DNA of 9,168 nucleotides from JBGTHB01 sp041746415 (GTDB lineage Bacteria; Pseudomonadota; Gammaproteobacteria; Coxiellales; Coxiellaceae). The notes beneath the pieces were generated by a model. It did not search any database, was not told the origin of the DNA, and saw only the letters and a program-made list of their open reading frames with translations. Below, one piece after another: positions 1 to 6,749 of the stretch. The stretch is taken from positions 1 to 9,168 of the forward strand of contig JBGTHB010000160.1 of assembly GCA_041746415.1 (NCBI GenBank), read 5' to 3'. Position 1 is the first letter of the stretch. Each line of letters opens with the position of its first letter. The position numbers and the translations under genes were made by a program.

Positions 1-320
1 ATATGATGTTTATTATTTTGCTGTACGATAGTCGCTAGCGCTTCATCTAATGGAATAGTTGCCGCCACCAATGTGGCAAGCTGCCGCGTAATGAGCGTTA
101 AATCTCTGGCGCTTAAGTTTCGATAAGACCAACGTCGCCAATAATGCGCAAAACTGCCTAAATTCGGCGTGCCTGTGGAAGCTTTTACCGCTTCAATTTT
201 GAGTGGCGCCAAACCTCTTTCTCTTAATTGCTGACGGGCTTGTTTTATACTCTCTGCTTCAATCACACCCTTAGTGCGTTTGCCTGTCACATTTACAGCG
301 GCGTAATAAAATGCTGCCAT
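1..320 (-). CDS. gspF: Type II secretion system inner-membrane platform protein GspF (N-terminal part, cut by window edge)
   Basis: My own reading of the minus strand from an ATG at 320 gives 106 open codons running off the window. The start is MAAFYYAAVNVTGKRTKGVI, followed by a stretch (about residues 75-98) with RDLTLITRQLATLV and IPLDEAL. This is the T2SSF-family pattern of a first cytoplasmic domain reading 'lTRQLAtLv.aGiPL.eAL'. GspF is the polytopic inner-membrane platform protein that contacts the GspE ATPase and GspL during pseudopilus assembly. The start is fixed by a one-base overlap with the gspE stop (TGATG) and by a GGAG Shine-Dalgarno at 331-328, 7 bases upstream. That arrangement suggests translational coupling to gspE. 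The transmembrane segments would lie in the missing part. The conserved Gly before IPL is Ala here (VAATIPL), a small change. Family identity is confident; full length is unknown. Confidence 0.9.
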   Translation of the reverse strand, partial: MAAFYYAAVNVTGKRTKGVIEAESIKQARQQLRERGLAPLKIEAVKASTGTPNLGSFAHYWRRWSYRNLSARDLTLITRQLATLVAATIPLDEALATIVQQNNKHH

Positions 321-1834
321 CAATCTTCTCCGGCTGTTACTCGCAATACTTCTTCAATTGTCGTTTCACCCAGTTTAACTTTGCGCCAACCATCTTGACG
401 CATACTCGGTACCGTTTTGCGCACATAATTGATTATTTCGGCTTCGCTTTGTTGTAAATGAATAAAACGTCGCACATTGTCATCAATCGCTATAACTTCA
501 TAAATACCCGAGCGTCCTTGATATCCTGTGCCACCACACTGCTCACAGCCCGCCGCTGTATAAACCATTTCGCCCGCACCACAATTCATTTGCTCAGCTT
601 CCACTGTCGTGAGTGGTTTGGGTTTTTTACATGATTTACATAGCATCCGCACCAACCGTTGTGCTGCCACACCAACTAATGTCGAGGACAATAAAAATGG
701 CTCAATACCCATATCACGTAAACGCGTGATCGCACCTACACCACTGTTGGTGTGTAAAGTGGATAATACTAAATGGCCTGTTAAACTGGCTTGCACCACC
801 ATTTTTGCTGTTTCTAAATCACGCACTTCACCCACCATCACTACATCTGGGTCTTGACGTAAAATAGCGCGTAAGCCACGCGCAAACGTCATACCAATTT
901 TTGCGTTCGCTTGGGTTTGGCCAACACCTTGCAAATAATATTCGATGGGATCTTCTACCGTTAATACATTTAACCTTGCTGTATCAATCTCACTCAATGC
1001 GGCATACAAGGTGGTGGTTTTACCGGAGCCAGTTGGTCCTGTCACCAACCACACCCCGTGCGCTTGCGTGATAAGTGAACGCGTTCGCTGCAATGTTGCC
1101 GGTGACATACCGAGTTTTTTTAAATCTAATGGCGCTGATTGCTTGTCCAGTAAACGCAATACAATGCGTTCACCAAATTGCGTCGGAATAGTTGAGACAC
1201 GCACATCAATTGCTCGCCCACCGACACGCAGCGAAATTCGTCCATCTTGTGGTAAGCGTTTTTCAGCAATATCTAACTTTGCCATGATTTTTAATCGTGA
1301 TACCAACACAGCTGCTAACGAACGCGGCGGTTGTAAGGCTTCACGTAACAAACCATCAACGCGAAACCGAATAATTAATTTATCTTCAAAAACCTCAAAA
1401 TGAATATCCGAAGCCAATTGCTTGATTGCTTGCGTTAACACCGCATTGAGCAAACGCACAATCGGCGCTCCCGCTTCACTTTCTAACAAATCTTCTGTTA
1501 CCGCTAAATCGTTATCGAATTCATTTAAATCAATATGCATTTCGTTCACAGCTTGCAATGCTGTAGCCGTAGCCGTTTCATACGCTTGTGCTAATAATTT
1601 TTCAAACTCATCCGCGGCTAGCGCTTGAAATTTTAATTCATTGCCACAATAACGCTGCAGTTCTAATACCGTTTGCCAAGTTAATCCTGGGGCATGATTA
1701 ATAAGCGTGTGGGTGGCTGTTTTTGATTGAATAAAAACACCATAGCGTTTGGCAAACTGAAATGGTAAGCGTGTCTCTATATATTGGCTGTCTAAATTTA
1801 AAAATTGCGCCGCTTTTTCTGCCGTTAAACTCAT
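320..1834 (-). CDS. gspE: Type II secretion system ATPase GspE
   Basis: Cytoplasmic hexameric ATPase that powers pseudopilus assembly in the T2SS. At 504 aa it has the usual GspE length. Visible motifs in order: an N-terminal GspE/PilB N-domain (about 1-110); IHFEVFED (144-151) opening the core; Walker A GPTGSGKT (266-273); Asp box LTVEDPIEY (291-299); Walker B ILRQDPDVVMVGEVRD (324-339); His box TGHLVLSTLHTN (352-363). A zinc-binding tetracysteine module follows, C399-x2-C402-x27-C430-x2-C433, the C-terminal metal domain typical of GspE and PilB-type ATPases. All catalytic motifs look intact. The ATG lies 2 bp after the gspD stop, with only a weak GAGG inside the end of gspD, so translation is probably coupled. 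The stop overlaps the gspF start by one base. A type IV pilus PilB is the main alternative, but the adjoining gspD and gspF and the shape of the secretin favour GspE. Confidence 0.95.
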   Translation of the reverse strand: MSLTAEKAAQFLNLDSQYIETRLPFQFAKRYGVFIQSKTATHTLINHAPGLTWQTVLELQRYCGNELKFQALAADEFEKLLAQAYETATATALQAVNEMHIDLNEFDNDLAVTEDLLESEAGAPIVRLLNAVLTQAIKQLASDIHFEVFEDKLIIRFRVDGLLREALQPPRSLAAVLVSRLKIMAKLDIAEKRLPQDGRISLRVGGRAIDVRVSTIPTQFGERIVLRLLDKQSAPLDLKKLGMSPATLQRTRSLITQAHGVWLVTGPTGSGKTTTLYAALSEIDTARLNVLTVEDPIEYYLQGVGQTQANAKIGMTFARGLRAILRQDPDVVMVGEVRDLETAKMVVQASLTGHLVLSTLHTNSGVGAITRLRDMGIEPFLLSSTLVGVAAQRLVRMLCKSCKKPKPLTTVEAEQMNCGAGEMVYTAAGCEQCGGTGYQGRSGIYEVIAIDDNVRRFIHLQQSEAEIINYVRKTVPSMRQDGWRKVKLGETTIEEVLRVTAGED

Positions 1835-1836
1835 TT

Positions 1837-3783
1837 TTAGTGAGCCTCAGTTGCATGTGGCGACGGTATTTCTACCCATTTTTTGGTATTCATTGGAGGC
1901 AATAATGGCTTGTTATAAATATCTAAACCTTTTCCCGATTTACTACGCAATTGCTGTTCACGCATATAATTATATTTTTTATTCGTTTCATGGCGCTTAT
2001 CAAAGCGGCTGTGCAATATGACCGGACGAATAAACACCATCAAATTTTTCTTTTCGATATCGTGGTTTTTATAGCGGAACAAATAACCAATAATCGGAAT
2101 ATCGCTTAAAATTGGAATGCGTATTTGATTTTGTTTATTATCATTTGAAATCAATCCCCCTAACACCAAAATATCACCACTGTTCACTAACACAGTGGTT
2201 TTAATGCGGCTCGTATCAATAGTGGGATTATCAGGACCGCTTGCCGAATCCGGATCCAATGAATTATCTTGTTGCTCAATAGCTAAGTTCACCGTATTAT
2301 TCGGCGCAATTTGCGGCGTAACCTTTAATTGCAACGTCACATCTTGACGCTGAATGGTATTAAAAGGGAGCGCTGAATTATCGCTCACCGGTGCGCCAAC
2401 ACCCGCGTATTGCCGATTCACTATGCCGACGTTTTTACCATCGTTAATTAATGCCGGACGATTGTTTAAAACCACGACAGACGGTGTAGCTAAAATATCC
2501 GTGGAAGCATCCGTCGTTAACGCTTGCAATAATACTTTAATATTGCCATCCGGTATAAAACCCATACCGGGTATAAAATTTGAAATGGAATTACCATTTA
2601 CCGACACCGAGTCATCACTCGTTCCCCATTGTACGCCAAGCTGTGACAATAAATGCTCGCCAACTCGCACCACAATCGCTTGCACTAATACTTCATTGGG
2701 TCGCAAATCCAATTGTCGTACAACATTACGCAATGATTGCGCCAATTTAACCGGTGCGTGAATAATGATGGCGTTGTCGCTATTTTCAGCTTGAACAGAA
2801 ACATCCGAATGCTGAATATCTGCTGCATTAGCAACTGCACTGGTTGCACCACCTTTTGTTTTTTTCTCGTCAATGATTTTGCCTTGTGCGATTTTCGTTA
2901 AAATTGGCGCCAATTGTTTGGCACTTAAATAATTTAAATGGATCACCATGGTTTCCGTTGCCGACAGCGTATTCGGCTTATCCAGTGAACGAATTAAACC
3001 GATAGATTCCCCTAACTCAGCTGAGTTAGCGCTTACCACAACCGCATTAATTTGTTCATCCGCCACAAAATTCGCTAAATTACTTTTACCAATTTTTGCT
3101 TGCGCGGCAGTTAATGAATCCAGCATAGCGACTAATTTTTTAGCTTCAACATGGTGCAGCGGCACCACCTGCACCGCAATCATATTGCTGCGGTCCATTT
3201 GGTGAATAATTTTAACTAAGCGGTTCACGTTTGCGGCTGTGCCTGACAAAATTAATGTATTGCTGGGCGCATAAGCGGTAATTGTCCCCCAATCTTGCAT
3301 TAAAGGGTGTAACGTCGGCACCAATTGAGCAACAGGAATATTATTTACTGCGACTACTCGCACCACAATTTCATCACCACTGCCTGGATTTTGATTGGTG
3401 GATAACGCACCCCCGTATTCTTTTGCTTGTAACATAGGAACGATTTTAATTACACCACAACTGGTTGGCACAGCCGCATAATTTAACAGTTGTAACATGG
3501 ATAAAAAAACTTGGTAAAGCTCAGCAATTGACATGGGCTTACTGGAAACAATGGTGATTTTACCCTGTACGCGGGGATCGACTACAAAATTCTTACCGGT
3601 TAACTGGGATACCGTTTGAATAACGGCACGAATATCAGCGTTTTGTAAATTCCAAATTTGTGCATCTTTAGCTGATGAAGCGGACGGCTGAGAAAAGACC
3701 AATGTGGTCACACCAACAAACACAATCATCAAAAAACACAGCCACTTCCTCATTATGTGTTGATTTCCTAAAACATTGGCCAT
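1837..3783 (-). CDS. gspD: Type II secretion system outer-membrane secretin GspD
   Basis: Forms the multimeric outer-membrane channel through which folded exoproteins leave the periplasm. From the ATG at 3783 it is 648 aa: N0 domain about 41-110 (QNADIRAVIQTVSQLTGKNF), three repeated N1-N3 ring domains about 138-360, and the C-terminal secretin beta-barrel about 363-592. The secretin signature IPILSDIPIIGYLFR is at 556-570, then KKNLMVFIRPVI. A 56-residue tail could be the S-domain that binds a pilotin. The start is uncertain. The upstream ATG (3783) has no Shine-Dalgarno, while the internal ATG at 3753 starts a cleaner Sec signal peptide (MRKWLCFLMIVFVGVTTL, likely cut near SASSA-KD) but has only an AGGA 12 bases upstream. 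I prefer 3753, giving 638 aa. No lipobox Cys is seen. First gene of the gspD-E-F run; gspC is not next to it. Confidence 0.94.
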   Translation of the reverse strand: MANVLGNQHIMRKWLCFLMIVFVGVTTLVFSQPSASSAKDAQIWNLQNADIRAVIQTVSQLTGKNFVVDPRVQGKITIVSSKPMSIAELYQVFLSMLQLLNYAAVPTSCGVIKIVPMLQAKEYGGALSTNQNPGSGDEIVVRVVAVNNIPVAQLVPTLHPLMQDWGTITAYAPSNTLILSGTAANVNRLVKIIHQMDRSNMIAVQVVPLHHVEAKKLVAMLDSLTAAQAKIGKSNLANFVADEQINAVVVSANSAELGESIGLIRSLDKPNTLSATETMVIHLNYLSAKQLAPILTKIAQGKIIDEKKTKGGATSAVANAADIQHSDVSVQAENSDNAIIIHAPVKLAQSLRNVVRQLDLRPNEVLVQAIVVRVGEHLLSQLGVQWGTSDDSVSVNGNSISNFIPGMGFIPDGNIKVLLQALTTDASTDILATPSVVVLNNRPALINDGKNVGIVNRQYAGVGAPVSDNSALPFNTIQRQDVTLQLKVTPQIAPNNTVNLAIEQQDNSLDPDSASGPDNPTIDTSRIKTTVLVNSGDILVLGGLISNDNKQNQIRIPILSDIPIIGYLFRYKNHDIEKKNLMVFIRPVILHSRFDKRHETNKKYNYMREQQLRSKSGKGLDIYNKPLLPPMNTKKWVEIPSPHATEAH

Positions 3784-3800
3784 AAGACAGAAAGGTGTGA

Positions 3801-3829
3801 AGTATGCAGCGCTTTATTAATAGATGCAA
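3801..3829 (-). promoter_or_regulatory. Possible weak sigma-70 promoter for gspDEF
   Basis: Reading the minus strand, TTGCAT (3829-3824) and CATACT (3806-3801) are separated by 17 bases and sit 17 bases upstream of the first gspD ATG. The -10 matches TATAAT at 4 of 6 positions and the -35 has the TTG core. No clear terminator separates gspD from the upstream channel gene, so read-through is equally possible. This is a pattern match only. Confidence 0.25.
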
Positions 3830-3845
3830 TAGCATTAGCGGCGCT

Positions 3846-4709
3846 TTAATTTGGTTTGCGCTTCGTCGGCTTCGGGCGCCGCTCTAATTTCTCAATGCGC
3901 TCACCCAAATCACCTAACATTTTTTTGACTTCATTTTGGCTTTTCATCATTTCTTTTAAGCCACGCAAAATATCTTCTACTTCCTGTTCTTCTTTATGTA
4001 CGTTACATACTTCGCGCTTTAAAATTAACGCCAAAAAATTGGCGGTGATCACCGCAAACATTCCCAAACCTAATACCACTAAACCCGCACCAAGTAATCG
4101 GCCTAATGCACTTGTTGGCACCACATCGCCATACCCAACGGTGGACACAGTGGCTAATGCCCACCAAATTCCGTCCCAGGGTGATTTAACATTAGGGTCC
4201 ACCCCCGCGACCAATAAGCCAAAAACCACCACAATAATAGCCGCTGCTAATAAGGTAGTGCGCAATCGTCCATCGGAAAAAAACTGGATCAAGATACGAA
4301 TAGAAGGCAGCAAAATTAAAATAGCAAAAAATGGTAACAGCCCACGAAACAATAAAACCAACGCCGTTGGTTGCTGAATAATGACAAAGATACCGAGAAA
4401 AATGAAACAAGGTATAGCCCAATTGGAACGCAAATATTCTCTGCGATTACTTACTACAATCAACATGACAGTTAAATCCAACACAAAAAACAGCCATATA
4501 ACCACATTGATCAACAAGCGGTGGTAGGCAGTTAATAAATTTAACAGCTCATATTCCCACTGCATTAACGCCAAAATAGCCACCAGCGCCATTAAGAAAT
4601 TAAACATGCGCTGAATGAGCAACGGACGATGCCCCTCCTCCACCTCAACTCCAGCTAATCCCACAAAAATTAACGGGTTTTTTTGCTTCACCCAATGCGT
4701 CCATGGCAT
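3846..4709 (-). CDS. Six-helix potassium channel family protein with C-terminal coiled coil
   Basis: Predicted inner-membrane K+ channel subunit, 287 aa. The selectivity filter TVGYGD is at 190-195, preceded by a pore helix (WWALATVS) and flanked by membrane segments near 151-171 and 205-230. Four more hydrophobic stretches precede the pore (about 31-50, 64-86, 97-112, 117-144), so the layout is like voltage-gated channels (S1-S6). The S4-position helix has only R122 and R138 rather than a regular every-third Arg ladder, so classical voltage sensing is doubtful. The tail (about 236-277) is charged and heptad-like (EDILRGLKEMMKSQNEVKKM), consistent with a tetramerising coiled coil, and ends in a basic KPTKRKPN. 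The ATG at 4709 has GGGAGA 7 bases upstream. It lies 62 bp from gspD on the same strand and diverges from fis. No ligand-binding RCK/TrkA domain is present. Substrate choice is inferred from the filter; physiological role unknown. Confidence 0.88.
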   Translation of the reverse strand: MPWTHWVKQKNPLIFVGLAGVEVEEGHRPLLIQRMFNFLMALVAILALMQWEYELLNLLTAYHRLLINVVIWLFFVLDLTVMLIVVSNRREYLRSNWAIPCFIFLGIFVIIQQPTALVLLFRGLLPFFAILILLPSIRILIQFFSDGRLRTTLLAAAIIVVVFGLLVAGVDPNVKSPWDGIWWALATVSTVGYGDVVPTSALGRLLGAGLVVLGLGMFAVITANFLALILKREVCNVHKEEQEVEDILRGLKEMMKSQNEVKKMLGDLGERIEKLERRPKPTKRKPN

Positions 4710-4762
4710 GCGACATTCTCCCTAAAATATCTAGCTGCAAGCCCTATATTACTAAATCCTTG

Positions 4763-4792
4763 ATTCTATTGCGATAACTATAAATGTTTAAA
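4763..4792 (-). promoter_or_regulatory. Candidate sigma-70 promoter for the channel gene
   Basis: On the minus strand, TTTAAA (4792-4787) and TAGAAT (4768-4763) are spaced 18 bases apart, about 54 bases upstream of the ATG at 4709. The -10 matches consensus at 5 of 6 and the -35 at 4 of 6. The surrounding DNA is AT-rich, so chance matches are likely. Confidence 0.3.
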
Positions 4793-4831
4793 AATATAAG
4801 TATTTCCCGAGAAAGAGGCCGGATTTTTTGC

Positions 4832-4859
4832 TTGTACTGCAAACACTTGGTGATATAAT
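4832..4859 (+). promoter_or_regulatory. Extended -10 promoter of the fis-purH-purD operon
   Basis: A perfect TATAAT at 4854-4859 is preceded by TGA (4851-4853), giving a TGnTATAAT extended -10. A weak -35 (TTGTAC, 4832-4837) lies 16 bases upstream; TTGCTT at 4828-4833 would be spaced 20 bases and is less likely. Transcription would begin near 4866, leaving a leader of about 90 nt before the TTG start of fis. This is the best promoter-like sequence in the window and suits a strongly expressed, growth-linked operon. A sigma-70 class assignment is inferred. Confidence 0.65.
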
Positions 4860-4871
4860 GGTCCACCACAA

Positions 4872-4907
4872 ACGGCTGGCAAATTTAATCTCGATTAAAA
4901 ACGCCGT
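4872..4907 (+). repeat. Nested inverted repeat in the fis leader
   Basis: Just after the predicted start of transcription, TTTAATC (4884-4890) and GATTAAA (4893-4899) form a perfect 7-bp dyad with 2 bases between. It is nested inside ACGGC (4872-4876) and GCCGT (4903-4907). In RNA it could fold as a 6-bp AU-rich stem with a CUCG loop on a 5-bp GC-rich base with an asymmetric internal loop. In DNA the AT-rich core, with a G at 4878 and C at 4892 spaced like the ends of a 15-bp Fis site, could bind a dimeric regulator. Both readings are inference; no T-tract follows, so it is not an intrinsic terminator. Confidence 0.4.
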
Positions 4908-4940
4908 AAAGACAAGTGTATAGTAGTTTTAACAATTAAT

Positions 4941-4948
4941 GGGGGAGG
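4941..4948 (+). promoter_or_regulatory. Strong ribosome binding site that fixes the TTG start of fis
   Basis: GGGGGAGG ends 7 bases before TTG at 4956-4958, an optimal distance. The next in-frame start, ATG at 4977, is 28 bases away and has no Shine-Dalgarno of its own. The nearby ATG at 4939 is out of frame. The spacing therefore supports initiation at TTG. Confidence 0.75.
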
Positions 4949-4955
4949 ATTTACC

Positions 4956-5258
4956 TTGGACGGAGTCACTAACACTATGGAATCAACTGTAGTAAAAAAC
5001 GAGACGCAAATGGCTGCAAAAGGTCAATCTTTTGCCGCAAGTGTTCAACAAGCTTTACAAAACTATTTCGCAAAACTGGATGGCGCCCAACCATCAAATG
5101 TTTACCAAATGGTTTTAGCAGAAATGGAAGTGCCGTTATTAAAAACCGTCATGCGTTTTACCAATGGCAACCAAAGCAAAGCAGCGAAGGTGTTAGGTTT
5201 AAGCCGAGGCACACTCCGCAAAAAATTGGCTATTTATCAAATTGAAGATGATTGTTAA
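4956..5258 (+). CDS. fis: DNA-binding protein Fis (nucleoid-associated, global regulator)
   Basis: Small homodimeric DNA-bending protein that shapes the nucleoid and activates or represses growth-phase genes such as rRNA operons. Length is 100 aa against 98 in E. coli. The core is clearly conserved: VQQALQNYFAKLDG (30-43), then YQMVLAEMEVPLLKTVM (50-66), and the C-terminal helix-turn-helix GNQSKAAKVLGLSRGTLRKKL (71-91), nearly the family consensus. The N-terminal segment (1-27) corresponds to the flexible beta-hairpin arms and is poorly conserved, as expected. The start codon is TTG, chosen because of the strong upstream ribosome binding site; an ATG eight codons in (4977) would give 93 aa. 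Fis is first in the operon, and only 3 bases separate its stop from purH. The dusB gene that precedes fis in E. coli and Pseudomonas is absent here. An autoregulatory loop, as in enterics, is plausible but unproven. Confidence 0.95.
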   Translation: MDGVTNTMESTVVKNETQMAAKGQSFAASVQQALQNYFAKLDGAQPSNVYQMVLAEMEVPLLKTVMRFTNGNQSKAAKVLGLSRGTLRKKLAIYQIEDDC

Positions 5259-5261
5259 TAA

Positions 5262-6737
5262 ATGTCGTCACGTCCAGTCCGCCGTGCACTCATTAGCACA
5301 GCGGACAAAACCGGAATTGTTGAATTTGCTAAGGCACTGATCGGTTACGGAATCGAAATCATAGCGACGGATGGTACCGCCAAACTCTTACAGCAGCACC
5401 ATGTTCCTCATATAACGGTTAGCGACGTGACTGGTTTTCCAGAAATTTTAGACGGCCGTGTGAAAACTCTTCACCCGGCTATTCATGCTGGTATTTTATC
5501 GCGACGCACCAATGAAGATGACCTCATCTTAACGCAACATAATATTAATACTATTGATTTATTGGTTGTTAATCTTTATCCATTTGAAAAAACACAGGCA
5601 ATCGAACAAATTGATGTCGGTGGTCCCAGTTTATTACGCGCTGCCGCTAAAAATTTTGCACACGTCACCACTGTTACTCATCCCACAGACTACGCTGTGG
5701 TTTTACACGAAATGGCTTTGCACAACGGCACCACCACAGTAGAAACACGTCGCCAATTAGCTATCAAAGTATTCAAACGGCTGGCTGAATATAACGAAAT
5801 CATTGCGCAAGCACTCAGTAAAACACCCACAATAAAAGTATTGCGGTATGGCGAAAACCCACATCAAAGCGCAGCATTACACATTACAGAGCCGCACGGT
5901 CTAGCTAACTGCGAACAATTACATGGCAAAGAACTCTCTTACAATAATTATGTTGATGCAGACAGTGCTTTTAAATGTGTAACGAGTTTTGATGCTACGG
6001 CGTGTGTGATTGTAAAACACGCCACACCATGCGGGATTGCGCTAGCCAAAACTAATTTAATGGCCTACCAAAATGCTTTTGCTTGTGATTCACAATCCGC
6101 TTTTGGTGGTGTTGTTGCATTTAATTCAACGCTTGACGAAGCGTGCGCTGCCTATTTAATCGAAAACCAATTTGTTGAAGTAGTTATTGCGCCTGATTTT
6201 TCGCCAAACGCACTCACACTATTACAAACAAAAAAAAATGTGCGTATTTTAAAAATCCCATCTTGCCCTCAATCATCTTCGATACGAACTATCTCAGGCG
6301 GTAGGCTAATACAAGATGCCGATACGAAACGCATCAATAAAAATGATTTACAAATTGTTACCCAGCGCACGCCTTCTGCAACAGAAACACAAGATCTGCT
6401 CTTTGCTTGGAATGCGGTGCGCTTTGTAAAATCCAATGCAATTGTTTATGCAAAAGATCAACGCACCCTGGGAATTGGCAGCGGACAAACCAGTCGTATT
6501 TTCGCGGCAGAAATTGCCGCACTCAAAGCAAAACACGCTAACTTATCTTTAACGTCAGCTGTCATGGCCTCTGATGCTTTTTTTCCCTTCGCTGACAGTG
6601 TGGAACTTGCAGCAAACCTAGGCATTACAGCCATCATTCAGCCGGGTGGCTCCAAACGTGACCCCGAAGTAATTAAAACCGCCAACCACTTTGACATCGC
6701 CATGGTATTTACACATCATCGTTGCTTTTTGCATTGA
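5262..6737 (+). CDS. purH: Bifunctional AICAR transformylase / IMP cyclohydrolase PurH
   Basis: Catalyses the last two steps of de novo IMP synthesis: formylation of AICAR with 10-formyl-THF, then ring closure to IMP. Cytosolic. The N-terminal MGS-like cyclohydrolase domain (about 1-190) has LDGRVKTLHPAIHAGIL (63-79, with Lys68) and IDVGGPSLLRAAAKN (117-131, with Lys130). The transformylase domain has RYGENPHQ (195-202), the catalytic pair K252-H253 in VKHATPCG, SAFGG (279-283), FVKSNAIVYAK (388-398), GIGSGQTSR (404-412) and SDAFFPF (437-443). It is short: 491 aa against about 529 in E. coli. By alignment from memory it lacks about 9 residues after NLYPF and about 23 in the interdomain linker before RYGEN. 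The usual GGTA loop reads DGTA (Asp37). Catalytic residues are otherwise intact, so it is probably active. It has almost no Shine-Dalgarno and starts 3 bases after fis, suggesting translational coupling. Confidence 0.96.
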   Translation: MSSRPVRRALISTADKTGIVEFAKALIGYGIEIIATDGTAKLLQQHHVPHITVSDVTGFPEILDGRVKTLHPAIHAGILSRRTNEDDLILTQHNINTIDLLVVNLYPFEKTQAIEQIDVGGPSLLRAAAKNFAHVTTVTHPTDYAVVLHEMALHNGTTTVETRRQLAIKVFKRLAEYNEIIAQALSKTPTIKVLRYGENPHQSAALHITEPHGLANCEQLHGKELSYNNYVDADSAFKCVTSFDATACVIVKHATPCGIALAKTNLMAYQNAFACDSQSAFGGVVAFNSTLDEACAAYLIENQFVEVVIAPDFSPNALTLLQTKKNVRILKIPSCPQSSSIRTISGGRLIQDADTKRINKNDLQIVTQRTPSATETQDLLFAWNAVRFVKSNAIVYAKDQRTLGIGSGQTSRIFAAEIAALKAKHANLSLTSAVMASDAFFPFADSVELAANLGITAIIQPGGSKRDPEVIKTANHFDIAMVFTHHRCFLH

Positions 6738-6743
6738 AAGGAA
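6738..6743 (+). promoter_or_regulatory. Ribosome binding site of purD
   Basis: AAGGAA begins immediately after the purH TGA and ends 6 bases before the purD ATG at 6750. It supports that start and independent ribosome loading on purD within the operon. Confidence 0.7.
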
Positions 6744-6749
6744 CCCAAT

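Noticed and set aside
945..1403. A 152-codon open frame on the plus strand opposite gspE.
   Set aside because: It lies fully antisense to a conserved ATPase whose motifs explain the sequence, and its translation resembles no family I know.
3856..4377. A 173-codon open frame on the plus strand opposite the channel gene.
   Set aside because: It is antisense to the pore and helices of a clear channel gene; the translation is low-complexity Lys/Asn/Thr-rich as expected for a shadow frame.
4803..4830. TTTC-CCGA-GAAA followed by a GC patch and T-run, a possible terminator in the divergent region.
   Set aside because: The stem is only 4 bp and no gene ends here; it lies just upstream of the fis promoter.
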